From positions 1 through 21,814 of the forward strand of contig MNXL01000175.1 in the NCBI GenBank assembly GCA_001871755.1: a stretch of 21,814 nucleotides of DNA, written 5' to 3'. Below, in pieces: positions 7,301 through 15,226 of this stretch. This DNA is from Anaerolineae bacterium CG2_30_64_16. GTDB taxonomy: Bacteria; Chloroflexota; Anaerolineae; CG2-30-64-16. The first letter of the stretch is position 1; every line of letters begins with the position of its first letter. Both the position numbers and the translations under genes were made by a program. The notes under the pieces are model-generated. The model was not told where the DNA came from, searched no databases, and worked only from the letters and a program-made list of their open reading frames with translations.

Positions 7301-10300
7301 ATGACTCTGACCCCTGAATGGCGCCGCCGCCTGGACCATTGGCGACGCGAGCTCTCGCACCATTTCTATCGACCCCTCGGCGCCGTTGTCCTGGCCGGGT
7401 TCGTCACGGCCGAGCAACTCACGGCGGAGCAGGCGCTGGCGCGCGCGTTCACCCCGATGCCGCCGGGCACGCGCTGGGGCGGGAAGTGGGAGTATGGCTG
7501 GTTCCAGGGCGAATTCGTGCTGCCCGAGGCCGCGGCCGGCCAGCGGATCGTGCTGCGGGTGGACGCGGGGGGCGAGAGCCTCGTCTTCGTCAACGGCCGG
7601 GCAGTCGGAGCCAAAGACCAGGAGCACACCGAGATCACCCTCGCCACCGCTGGCGAGCCGGGCGTGCGCTACCAGGTGCTGGTAGAAGCATACGCGGGGC
7701 ATGGGCCGATGGTTGACACCGTGGGACCAGTCCCGCCGGGCCGCGTTGCCGTGCCCGAGCCCGGCCCGACGCAGGCGGTGGTGGGTGAGAGCAGCTTCGG
7801 CATCTGGAACGAAGACGCGTACCAGCTCTGGCTCGATGTCGAGACCCTCAGGCACGTGCGGGACAACGCCGACGCGGACTCGCTGCGCGTGGCCGAGATC
7901 GACGCGGGGCTGCGGGATTTCACGCGCCTCGTCGATTTCGAGCTGCCTTTCGACGAAATGATGGTGACCGTGCGCGCCGGCCGGGAGCGGTTGCAGCCGC
8001 TGCTGGCGTGCACCAACGGCAGCACCGCGCCGACCCTTTTCACCTGTGGCCACGCGCACCTGGATGTGGCCTGGCTCTGGCCGCTTGCCGAGACGGAGCG
8101 CAAGATTGGCCGCACCGTGGCCAATCAGTTGGCGCTGATGGCCGAGTACCCCGAATACCGGTATCTGCAAAGCCAGCCGCATCTCTACACCATGCTCGCC
8201 GCGCGCTATCCCGAGTTGTACGAGCGGGCCAAAGCCGCGGCGGCCGCGGGCCAGCTCATCCCGGAAGGCGGCATGTGGGTCGAAGCCGACACCAACATCA
8301 CGGGTGGTGAGAGCCTGATCCGCCAACTGCTGTACGGCAAGCGGTTCTTCCGGGAGGAATTCGGCGTGGAGTGCGAGCTGCTGTGGTTGCCCGATGTCTT
8401 CGGCTACTCGGCGGCCCTGCCCCAGATCATGCGCGGCTGCGGCATCCGCTATTTTGCCACCCAGAAGATTTCCTGGACTTACAACGGCGGTGATCCGTTC
8501 CCCTACAACACCTTCACCTGGGAAGGGCTGGACGGCAGCCAGGTGCTGGCGCACCTCTTTTACGACTACAACAGCCACACCCATCCGGGCGCTCTGATCC
8601 AGCGCTGGCGGGAGCGTGTGCAGCGGGATGGCATCGCCACCATGTTGCTGACGTTCGGGCATGGTGACGGTGGCGGCGGGCCGACGCGGGATCACCTGGA
8701 GTATTTGCGGCGGACGCGGGACCTGGAGGGCGTGCCCCGCGCCCGCCTCTGCTCGCCGGTGGAGTTTTTCAGGGATCAGGAAGCGCGGGGCGTCCCGGAC
8801 GCGCGCTACGTGGGTGAGCTCTACTTCCAGGCGCATCGCGGCACCTATACGTCGCAGGCCCGCACCAAGCAGAACAACCGGCGGAGCGAGCTCGCCTTGC
8901 GCGAGGCCGAGCTGTGGGCCGCGGCGGCCCAGGCCTTGCCCGGGTTCGCCTACCCGCGGCAGGCGCTGGAAGAGGCCTGGCGGACCGTCCTGCTGCTGCA
9001 GTTCCACGACATCCTGCCCGGCTCCTCCATCCAGCGGGTCTACGCGGAAGCTGAGGCCAGCCACGCGGCCGTGCTCGAGGCCGCCCAGGCGGTGGCCCAG
9101 ACCGCCGCGGCGACCCTCATCGCTGAGAACGGGACATCTGGGCGCCACGTTCCAACCGCGATATCCGGCGGGTTGACCGTCTTCAACTCCTTGTCGTGGG
9201 GTCGCCGGGCGCTGGTGACCTTGCCGGAAGGCGCCGCGGGCGCGACTGATGCCGCGGGCCGGCCGCTGGTCGTCCAACGCGTGCAGGGTTGCGTGCTGGC
9301 CGAGGTGGCCGTGCCGGCCTGTGGCTGGACAACCGTGCGGCTCATCCCAGAACCAGCGTGGGGTGAACCGACCGCGGCGGGCGTGCGCGCGGCCGAACGG
9401 TCGCTGGAGAACGAGCTGCTACGCCTGACCTTCAACGACCTGGGCGAGATCACGAGCATCTTCGACAAGGAGACCGGGCAGGAGCTGGCGGTCGGGCCGT
9501 GCAACAGCTTCAAGATGTACCGCGACGTGCCCGCCATGTTCGATGCCTGGGACATCGACAGCATGGTCGCCGACACCCCCGTCGCGCTGGACGCCCCCGC
9601 GACGATAGAAGTGGTTGCCCAGGGACCGTTGCTGGCCCGGTTGCGCGTTGCCCGGCGGTTGCACGATTCAGCCATGACCCAGGAGATCACCCTCCGGCGC
9701 GATTCACGGCGGGTGGACTTCGCCACGGCCGTGGACTGGCAAGAAAGCCATAAGCTGCTGAAGGTCGCCTTCCTCGTGGCGATCCACGCCGACGAAGCGC
9801 TGCACGAGATCCAGTTCGGTCACGTGCGCCGGCCGAACCACCGCTCCCGCCCTTACGACGCCAGCCGCTTCGAGGTCTCGAACCACAAATGGTCCGCGTT
9901 GGTCGAGGAGGGCCGCGGTTTTGCCGTTCTCAACGACAGCAAGTACGGGCTGAATGTGCTCGGCAACAGCATCAACCTGACGCTGCTCAAAGCCGCGCTG
10001 GCGCCAGACATGACCGCCGATAAGGGCGTGCAGCGCTTCACCTACGCCTTCTACGCGTGGAACGGGGGGCTGGCCGACAGCCCGGTCGTCCAGGAGGCTT
10101 ACGATCTCAATTGCCCGGTCATGGCGCTGCCTGGCGCGGCCGGCGAGCGGTCGCTGTTCGCGCTCGATGCGGCCAACGTGGTGATCGAGGCCGTCAAGCT
10201 CGCGGAGGACAATGGTGGGCCAACCGGGATGGCTGGCGGCCGCGACATCATCGTGCGGCTGTACGAGGCGAAGCGGATGGCGACCCGCTGTGTATTGAGC

Positions 10301-10435
10301 ACGACGCTGCCTGTCGTCAGTGCGGCCCAAACCGACATGCTGGAACGGGACGAACGGGAGCTCCCGTGTGAGGCAGGGCGCATCCCGCTCGAATTCCGGC
10401 CGTTCGAGATCAAGACCATCCGTTTGCGTTGCTGA
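7301..10435 (+). CDS. Alpha-mannosidase, glycoside hydrolase family 38
   Basis: Retaining alpha-mannosidase of 1044 aa, the normal length for full GH38 enzymes. An N-terminal beta-rich domain (about 1-240) precedes the catalytic barrel, which opens FTCGHAHLDVAWLWPLAETERK. Predicted zinc ligands are His253 and Asp255 in that motif, the nucleophile Asp365 in WLPDVFGYS, and His454 in LTFGHGDGGGGP. The GHGDGGGG and TQKISW...PYNTF segments place it with the bacterial/fungal cytosolic group rather than Golgi enzymes. The C-terminal beta domains follow from about residue 600. There is no signal peptide, so it acts on imported substrate. The ATG at 7301 is set by GGGAGGA about 10 nt upstream. It is the last gene of the plus-strand cluster; the linkage it cleaves cannot be told from sequence. 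Confidence 0.94.
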   Translation: MTLTPEWRRRLDHWRRELSHHFYRPLGAVVLAGFVTAEQLTAEQALARAFTPMPPGTRWGGKWEYGWFQGEFVLPEAAAGQRIVLRVDAGGESLVFVNGRAVGAKDQEHTEITLATAGEPGVRYQVLVEAYAGHGPMVDTVGPVPPGRVAVPEPGPTQAVVGESSFGIWNEDAYQLWLDVETLRHVRDNADADSLRVAEIDAGLRDFTRLVDFELPFDEMMVTVRAGRERLQPLLACTNGSTAPTLFTCGHAHLDVAWLWPLAETERKIGRTVANQLALMAEYPEYRYLQSQPHLYTMLAARYPELYERAKAAAAAGQLIPEGGMWVEADTNITGGESLIRQLLYGKRFFREEFGVECELLWLPDVFGYSAALPQIMRGCGIRYFATQKISWTYNGGDPFPYNTFTWEGLDGSQVLAHLFYDYNSHTHPGALIQRWRERVQRDGIATMLLTFGHGDGGGGPTRDHLEYLRRTRDLEGVPRARLCSPVEFFRDQEARGVPDARYVGELYFQAHRGTYTSQARTKQNNRRSELALREAELWAAAAQALPGFAYPRQALEEAWRTVLLLQFHDILPGSSIQRVYAEAEASHAAVLEAAQAVAQTAAATLIAENGTSGRHVPTAISGGLTVFNSLSWGRRALVTLPEGAAGATDAAGRPLVVQRVQGCVLAEVAVPACGWTTVRLIPEPAWGEPTAAGVRAAERSLENELLRLTFNDLGEITSIFDKETGQELAVGPCNSFKMYRDVPAMFDAWDIDSMVADTPVALDAPATIEVVAQGPLLARLRVARRLHDSAMTQEITLRRDSRRVDFATAVDWQESHKLLKVAFLVAIHADEALHEIQFGHVRRPNHRSRPYDASRFEVSNHKWSALVEEGRGFAVLNDSKYGLNVLGNSINLTLLKAALAPDMTADKGVQRFTYAFYAWNGGLADSPVVQEAYDLNCPVMALPGAAGERSLFALDAANVVIEAVKLAEDNGGPTGMAGGRDIIVRLYEAKRMATRCVLSTTLPVVSAAQTDMLERDERELPCEAGRIPLEFRPFEIKTIRLRC

Positions 10436-10728
10436 AGTATCCAAGGGATCAGAGAGACTTCCGAAGTATCTTCTCGATAATCCGGGGCTGTGGCCGGTTT
10501 GCAACCGAGCCCGTGGGTGGTGGCACGGTCACAGACTGCATCGTGAGCGTGTCGAACGACGGCCACAGCATACCCCAAAAAACTGAGAAGAACCGATATA
10601 ACCGGAGCAGGCTGAATTTCCAACCCCATGAAAACAACGCGCCTGAGCCATACAACGGTATCCCGGACCACACACCGCTGCGTCGCTCGGGCGCTCGCCT
10701 CCGGCCAGACCGATGGGTACCAGGACGG
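10436..10728. other. Intergenic gap between convergent gene clusters
   Basis: These 293 bp lie between the end of the alpha-mannosidase gene (plus) and the end of the universal stress protein gene (minus), so transcription converges here. I see only a short palindrome, ACTTCCGAAGT at 10457-10467, and no strong hairpin followed by a T-run in either direction. A minus-strand T6 (near 10577) has no good stem before it. No plausible gene is seen. Confidence 0.5.
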
Positions 10729-11187
10729 CTACTTCACCACCAGGCAGGAGATCGTGGTGAGGTTGATCAGCTTGCGGGCCATGCCACCCAACATGTTGCT
10801 CTGGGTGTCCAGGCCGCGGTAGCCCACCACGATCAGATCGATCCCCTGCGCCCTGGCATGGTTGGCGATCTGCCACGCGGGATCGCCATGCAAAATGACC
10901 TTCTCCACCTGCGCGCTCAGCCCGGCCTCCGCGAATGGGCGAGCCGCGTTGTCCAGGATGATCTCGGCGGAGTTCTCCAGGAGCTCGAGGCGGGACTCTG
11001 TGATCTCGCCGCTGGCGATCATCGCCATGATCTCCTTCGGCAGCGCCAAATCGCGGATGACGTGAGTCAGGACGACGTGGGTCAGGACGTTCCCTGCGCT
11101 GCAGCATTTCGCCAGCTCGACCGCGGCCTGCACGGCGAGCCTGGAATTGGCGGAGCCATCCACTGCGACGAGGATTTTACTGAACAT
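10729..11187 (-). CDS. Universal stress protein (UspA) family
   Basis: Single-domain UspA protein of 152 aa, a small cytosolic nucleotide-binding fold used in stress or metabolic signalling. It opens MFSKILVAVDGSANSRLAV, the classic first strand with the conserved Asp of the nucleotide pocket, and ends with the DLIVVGYRGLDTQSNMLGGM segment and ISCLVVK. The family ATP motif is G-x2-G-x9-G-(S/T). Here the last position is Met instead of Ser/Thr, so ATP binding may be altered. The ATG at 11187 is preferred over an upstream GTG at 11199 because GAGGT lies about 10 nt before it and the protein then begins at the conserved strand. It follows the zincin-like lipoprotein gene by 27 bp on the same strand and is probably the last gene of the transporter operon. 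Confidence 0.88.
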   Translation of the reverse strand: MFSKILVAVDGSANSRLAVQAAVELAKCCSAGNVLTHVVLTHVIRDLALPKEIMAMIASGEITESRLELLENSAEIILDNAARPFAEAGLSAQVEKVILHGDPAWQIANHARAQGIDLIVVGYRGLDTQSNMLGGMARKLINLTTISCLVVK

Positions 11188-11214
11188 AACGTGACACACC
11201 TCTTTCCGACAGGG

Positions 11215-11829
11215 TTAGTCGCCCGCCGCCCATGCGCCGACTGCCGCCACCTCGGCCTGGCTCACACGGATTTTTGTGGGGATCTGGTTCTGGCCCAACA
11301 CCAGGCTGATCGTCGCCTCTGCATAGTGTTCGGAGGGGATCTGGTCCCAGGCATCGGTGGGCGTGGTGGTCAGCAGATCAGCGGGCCGCCATAGCGTATC
11401 AGGCGGCAGCCCCAGGGCTGCCAGGAAACGCGGGCGCAGCGCTTCATGATCTGGGCACTGAAACTCAACGTGGTGGGCCCACTCGTGGATCAGTGCGCTC
11501 TGCAGCATGGCACGCGTGCCCGGCACGTGAACGGTGACCATGGCCGTCTGCGGATCGTAGGCAGCCCGGCTATCCAGCGTACGCGTGGCGCGCAGGGTCA
11601 CATCGCCGAAGCAATCGGTTCTGGCCTCGAACACGGTCAGGAACTGCTCCCAGGTCTCGACGGCCAGGGCCTGGAAATCGCTTGCTACCGAGTCGTCAAA
11701 GATGAGTTCGGGGCGGTGTTTCTGGGGCGCAGTGTCCGCTCTCCAACAACCTACCGCCAGTGCGCTCAAGATGATGGCCAGGACGAGCAGAGCCGTCCGC
11801 CTCTCAGGCGTTGGGGAGTTCCGACACAT
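11215..11829 (-). CDS. Predicted lipoprotein with HEXXH zinc-peptidase motif
   Basis: A 204-aa exported lipoprotein. The signal peptide ends LSALAVGC, with lipobox Cys28. The mature protein contains SALIHEWAHHVEF, with the zinc-binding HEWAH at residues 115-119, and about 48 residues later SEHYAEA, whose Glu167 or Glu171 could be the third ligand. This layout is seen in small gluzincin-like domains. Whether it is an active peptidase is unknown, and no named family is recognised with certainty. The start is at a suitable ATG but the ribosome-binding site is weak. It lies 33 bp downstream of the ABC ATPase gene, which suggests co-transcription with the importer. It could process a surface protein or simply be a passenger. 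Confidence 0.7.
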   Translation of the reverse strand: MCRNSPTPERRTALLVLAIILSALAVGCWRADTAPQKHRPELIFDDSVASDFQALAVETWEQFLTVFEARTDCFGDVTLRATRTLDSRAAYDPQTAMVTVHVPGTRAMLQSALIHEWAHHVEFQCPDHEALRPRFLAALGLPPDTLWRPADLLTTTPTDAWDQIPSEHYAEATISLVLGQNQIPTKIRVSQAEVAAVGAWAAGD

Positions 11830-11862
11830 TATCGTTTTCCAGTCGTCAGTCGTGTATCTGGT

Positions 11863-12663
11863 TCAGACCACCAAGATCGGCTTGGACTCAAGCTGTGCGA
11901 GCTCTTGTTGGAGCTTAACGAGATCCTCACCGCCAGCCATGAGGTTCATGAGTTCGTCTTGTGGGAGTTCCTCTTTCTGGTAATCGGCAAGGACCCGTCC
12001 GCGGCGCAAGATGACGAAGTGGTCGGCCACCGGATAGGCGTGGTTCGGATTGTGAGTGATGAAGATCACACCCAGCCCCCGGCGTTTGGCTTGCACGATG
12101 TAGTGCAGCACGATGCCGGCCTGTTTGACACCGAGCGCGGCCGTCGGCTCGTCGAGGATCAGCACCTTGGCCCCGAAGTAGACCGCGCGGCTGATAGCGA
12201 TGGACTGCCGCTCACCGCCGGACATCGTCCCCACCGGTTGGTCGGGATCACGGACATCAATCCCCATCTTGGCCATTTCGTCCCGCACGGTCCGCCTGGC
12301 GAAGTCGATGTCGTAGCGCTTGAACGGCCCAAAACCCTTCTCCGGCTCGGAGCCCAGGAAGAAGTTACGCCAGACGGGCATGAGCGGAATGAGCGAGAGA
12401 TCCTGGTACACTGTGGCGATCCCACGCGCCAGGGCTTCGCGAGGTGAGTTAAAAGTCACCCGCTCACCTTCGAAGATGTAGTCTCCCTCAGTCGGCTGGT
12501 GCACGCCAGACAGGATCTTGATCAGGGTCGATTTCCCCGCGCCGTTATCCCCCAGAAGGCAGGTGACTTCACCGGGATAGACCCTGGCCGATACGTCGCT
12601 CAGCGCAATCACGCTGCCGAACATCTTGGTCACGTTGCGGACTTCAAGGATCGGTGCTTTCAT
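11863..12663 (-). CDS. CUT2 sugar ABC transporter ATPase, single nucleotide-binding domain (FrcA-like)
   Basis: ATPase of 266 aa that would energise the adjacent CUT2 permease. Motifs: Walker A GDNGAGKS at residues 38-45, Q-loop Gln87 in VYQDLSL, signature MSGGE at 147-151, Walker B LILDEPTAALG with Asp171-Glu172, and switch His204 in FITHN. GDNGAGKS and the NSPREALARGIATVYQDL segment are typical of the ribose/xylose/fructose-type (RbsA/XylG/FrcA) family. Most RbsA/XylG/IatA proteins are about 500 aa with two fused domains; this one has a single domain, like FrcA, so it presumably works as a homodimer. The ATG at 12663 starts MKAPILEV; in-frame sequence upstream overlaps the permease gene and does not look native. 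The permease stop is only 4 nt upstream. Confidence 0.92.
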   Translation of the reverse strand: MKAPILEVRNVTKMFGSVIALSDVSARVYPGEVTCLLGDNGAGKSTLIKILSGVHQPTEGDYIFEGERVTFNSPREALARGIATVYQDLSLIPLMPVWRNFFLGSEPEKGFGPFKRYDIDFARRTVRDEMAKMGIDVRDPDQPVGTMSGGERQSIAISRAVYFGAKVLILDEPTAALGVKQAGIVLHYIVQAKRRGLGVIFITHNPNHAYPVADHFVILRRGRVLADYQKEELPQDELMNLMAGGEDLVKLQQELAQLESKPILVV

Positions 12664-12667
12664 TGGA

Positions 12668-13744
12668 TCACGCTCCTTCAGTCCGGGCTTTGGCTGCGCC
12701 GACACTGATCTCTGTGGCGCGCTTGCGGGTGTAGTTGTTGACCAGCACAGCGGCCAGCAGCATGATGCCCAGGAAGCTGAAGAACCAGTCGGTGTCCCAG
12801 CCGGCGAAGGGAATGCCGGTGAAGGCCATGGCGAAGATGACCGCCCCAAGCGAAGCGCCGACCACCGAGCCATACCCGCCGGTCAGCAGGCAGCCGCCGA
12901 CGGTGGCCATGATGATGTAGTAGAACTCCTGGCCGATGCCCTGACTGCCCACCGCTGAGCGCAGCCGGACGATGTTCATCATGCCCACCAACCAGGCTGC
13001 GACAGCCGTCGTCATAAACAGACCGATCTTGACCCGGGTGGCCGGCACACCCACGTTGCGAGAGGCGGTGGTATCGCCGCCGACGGCAAAGATCCAACTT
13101 CCCACCTTGGTGCGCAGCAAGAACCAACTGGCGACGACGGTGATCACCACCCACCATAGGATCGAGCTTCGCCACTCAACGCCGAACAGCGTGATGCCGG
13201 TGTTGAAGACAGCCCGTGCCGAGTCAAAACCTGCTGCCTTGTCGATGCCGCCGACGTAGACCTGGTCTGTCACCAGTCGGGTGACACCCACGTTGGCCCC
13301 GCGCAGGATGAAGAAAGTCGCCAGCGTGACAATAAAGCTAGGCAGACCGGTTCTGATGACCATGAAGCCGTTGAGATAGCCGATGAGCAGGGCAAAAATC
13401 AGGGCTACGAGGATGCCCAGCCAGAGCGGCCAGCCTGCCCGGGTGGCCAATAAGCCGGCGATCAGGCCTGTCGTGCCGGTCATGACCCCGGTGGACAGGT
13501 CGAACTCGCCGCCGATCATGAGCAGGGCCACCGCGACAGCCATGATGCCCCACGTGGAAGCCGGATCGAGGATGCGAGATAGACCGGTGATCGAGATCCA
13601 GTTCGTCGGAGCCACGATGGCAAACAGGCTCCAGAGCACGATGGCTCCGATCAGTGCTCCGACTTCGACGCGGCGGAAAAGTCCTCGGAAAAAGCCAACC
13701 TGGGCGACCCGTTCGTCGGCCTTGGAGGCGGTGGTCGTCGTCAT
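12668..13744 (-). CDS. CUT2 sugar ABC transporter permease (RbsC/XylH/IatP-like), probable inositol importer
   Basis: Membrane subunit of the importer, 358 aa, with about ten hydrophobic segments. Family marks include MIGGEFDLSTGVMTG (the GGxxDLS motif near the third helix), IGYLNGFMVIRTGLPSFIVTLATF, and VGGDTTASRNVGVPATRVKI in the cytoplasmic coupling loop. All are typical of ribose/inositol-type permeases. The ATG at 13744 is chosen over a TTG two codons earlier because AGGAGGT lies 7 nt before the ATG. It is separated from the binding-protein gene by 132 bp holding two hairpins and overlaps nothing. Assignment to inositol rests on position beside the iol genes and the shared control region, not on residues in the permease. 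Confidence 0.92.
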   Translation of the reverse strand: MTTTTASKADERVAQVGFFRGLFRRVEVGALIGAIVLWSLFAIVAPTNWISITGLSRILDPASTWGIMAVAVALLMIGGEFDLSTGVMTGTTGLIAGLLATRAGWPLWLGILVALIFALLIGYLNGFMVIRTGLPSFIVTLATFFILRGANVGVTRLVTDQVYVGGIDKAAGFDSARAVFNTGITLFGVEWRSSILWWVVITVVASWFLLRTKVGSWIFAVGGDTTASRNVGVPATRVKIGLFMTTAVAAWLVGMMNIVRLRSAVGSQGIGQEFYYIIMATVGGCLLTGGYGSVVGASLGAVIFAMAFTGIPFAGWDTDWFFSFLGIMLLAAVLVNNYTRKRATEISVGAAKARTEGA

Positions 13745-13766
13745 GGGCAAACCTCCTGGTCAACCC

Positions 13767-13799
13767 AGACCTGACAGGTTTCGGAAACCTGTCAGGTCT
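13767..13799. repeat. Perfect 15-bp-arm palindrome with 3-nt loop between binding-protein and permease genes
   Basis: The arms AGACCTGACAGGTTT (13767-13781) and AAACCTGTCAGGTCT (13785-13799) are exact inverse complements around CGG. Each arm is itself nearly palindromic (ACCTG-T-CAGGT within the second arm). It has the same 15-3-15 design as the element at 4474-4506 but a different sequence. It sits in the transcript after the binding-protein gene, so it can act as a stem-loop that protects upstream mRNA or dampens downstream expression. Confidence 0.7.
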
Positions 13800-13809
13800 T
13801 TCGATAGGC

Positions 13810-13854
13810 GGTGCGGGATGGGGCGGAAGCTTGTTCTGGATCCCACCCCGCACC
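13810..13854 (-). repeat. Second stem-loop downstream of the binding-protein gene
   Basis: The plus-strand arms GGTGCGGGATGGG (13810-13822) and CCCACCCCGCACC (13842-13854) pair over 13 positions. The single mismatch becomes a G-U pair in the minus-strand transcript, which is the direction of the operon. The loop is 19 nt and there is no T-run. With the palindrome at 13767-13799 it forms a double stem-loop between the binding-protein and permease coding regions. Confidence 0.6.
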
Positions 13855-13876
13855 TGGATGCTTCAGATCGCGTCCG

Positions 13877-14908
13877 TTACCGGGTACCCTTGGCCGCCAG
13901 GTCCTTCACTTGGGCAGCGTTGCTCTTGTCCACAAAGCCGGGGCCAGTCAACACAGGCAGACCGCCGCCGACGGTGTTCAGGTTGGTGTTGTACAGATAG
14001 AGCAGAACGACCGGCAGGTAGCCCTGCAGGTACTGCTGCTGGTCCACGGCGAACAGCATCTCGCCGGCTTCCAGGGCCGCTAATACGTCGGGACTCAGGT
14101 CGAAGGTGGCCAACTTCTGGCCTCCTCCTGCGGCGGCGATCGCATCGCGGGCGGCCATGGCGATGACCGGGTTCAGCGTCAGGACGCCGTCGATGGCGCT
14201 ATCAGCGATGAGCTTGTTCTGGATGGACGACACTGTGCCCGCCACGTCGCGCACGCCGGAGGTGGCCACGTTGTAGCGTTCCATCTCGCCGCCAAAGGTG
14301 TCGGCCAGACCATCGCAGCGTTGCTCCAGACCGATGTTGGCCTCTTCGTGGATGACGCACAACACCTTCTTGGCGCCCGCGGCTTTGAATTTCTCGCCCG
14401 CGCCCTGACCGGCCACGAACTCGGTTTGGCCGATGTGGGTCAGCGCGCCCAGCTCCTTGTAGACGTCCACGCCCGAGTTGATGGTGATCACCGGGATGCC
14501 GGCCGCCACGGCCTTCTTGATGACGTCCTTCAGCGCGTCCGGGTTGGCAAGCGACACGAAGATCCCGTCCACTTTGTCGGCGATGTAGGTTTCCACCAAC
14601 TGGGCCTGCTCCGCCGGGTCGCCACTGCCACCCGACTTGAGCGTGACGCCAAAGGTCGCGGCCGCGTCCTTGGCGCCCTTTTCCACCACGCCCCAGAAGG
14701 CGTCCTCGGCCGGGTTGGAGTGGACGGCCATGCCAAAGACCAGATTGGTCTGCACGACCTGCGGGGCTGCGGCCTTGGCTTCCGTCGGGGCTGGGGCGGG
14801 CGCCTTGGCCTCGGTGGGCGCTGGAGCCGGCGCCGGTTGGGGTGTGACCTGACACGCAGTCAGGACCAAGAGCGCTACGATCAGGAGCACGGCTAACTTC
14901 CTAAACAT
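13877..14908 (-). CDS. CUT2 sugar-binding lipoprotein (ribose/inositol-type), probable inositol-binding protein
   Basis: Binding protein of 343 aa with signal peptide MFRKLAVLLIVALLVLTAC, lipobox Cys19. A repeated linker follows (APAPAPTEAK twice), then the periplasmic-binding-protein-4 domain from about residue 50. That domain shows the family pattern GMAVHSNPAEDAFWGVVEKGAKDAA, QAQLVETYIADKVDGIFVSLANPDAL, AAGIPVITINSG, and a C-terminal AVDQQQYLQGYL that closes the ligand cleft. The ATG at 14908 is supported by AGGAGG 7 nt upstream. It is the first transporter gene after the minus-strand LacI, with a 318-bp gap that allows its own promoter, though none is clear. Inositol as ligand is inferred from the neighbouring iol genes; related proteins bind many sugars. 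Confidence 0.9.
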   Translation of the reverse strand: MFRKLAVLLIVALLVLTACQVTPQPAPAPAPTEAKAPAPAPTEAKAAAPQVVQTNLVFGMAVHSNPAEDAFWGVVEKGAKDAAATFGVTLKSGGSGDPAEQAQLVETYIADKVDGIFVSLANPDALKDVIKKAVAAGIPVITINSGVDVYKELGALTHIGQTEFVAGQGAGEKFKAAGAKKVLCVIHEEANIGLEQRCDGLADTFGGEMERYNVATSGVRDVAGTVSSIQNKLIADSAIDGVLTLNPVIAMAARDAIAAAGGGQKLATFDLSPDVLAALEAGEMLFAVDQQQYLQGYLPVVLLYLYNTNLNTVGGGLPVLTGPGFVDKSNAAQVKDLAAKGTR

Positions 14909-15226
14909 GGGTTCCCTCCTTGTGAGAATGAGTTGAGAAAACGGGACGGTCGCCAGGTACGCCCCCGAGACGTGTGACACGGGCGCTTGCCTGGCAAAGG
15001 GCATTCAGTTCTGGCTCTGTATGACACCTCCTCTCTTGGCCGCCGCTCGGGGCTGTTCCCCCGATAAGCGGTGCCCAACGCCGCGTCATGCGTGGCCCTG
15101 AATCGATGTCCGACGGCGAAGGGTCGCCGTCGGCAGCGGTGCTGAAAAGGCTGAAGCATCTGCACTGGACGGTTGAAACAACTACAGCGCTTTTAGCCGG
15201 ACGTTAGCTGGCGGACTATTGCTCAT
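14909..15226. other. Non-coding gap between minus-strand lacI and binding-protein gene
   Basis: This stretch separates lacI from the transporter genes it probably controls. I find a perfect stem-loop at 15110-15133, a short palindrome TTGCCTGGCAA around 14987-14997, and a partial match to the LacI-type box (ACGTGTG at 14970-14976, about 60 bp before the binding-protein start). I do not find a convincing -35/-10 pair on the minus strand. The gap may be a 5' leader or hold a promoter I cannot recognise. No plausible gene is seen. Confidence 0.5.
15110..15133. repeat. Perfect 10-bp stem-loop downstream of minus-strand lacI
   Basis: CCGACGGCGA (15110-15119) and TCGCCGTCGG (15124-15133) pair perfectly around AGGG. 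The stem is very GC-rich. On the minus-strand transcript it lies about 95 nt after the lacI stop. The following bases are not U-rich, so termination is uncertain; it could be a pause or processing site between lacI and the transporter genes. Confidence 0.55.

Noticed and set aside
6563..9277. Open minus-strand reading frame of 904 codons opposite the GDPD and alpha-mannosidase genes
   Set aside because: It is antisense to two proteins with clear catalytic motifs, spans the intergenic gap and the dRS3-like palindrome, and shows no recognisable domain. Long antisense frames are expected at this GC content.
10429..11394. Plus-strand frame of 321 codons across the convergent gap
   Set aside because: It overlaps the universal stress protein and part of the zincin lipoprotein gene on the opposite strand and resembles no family.
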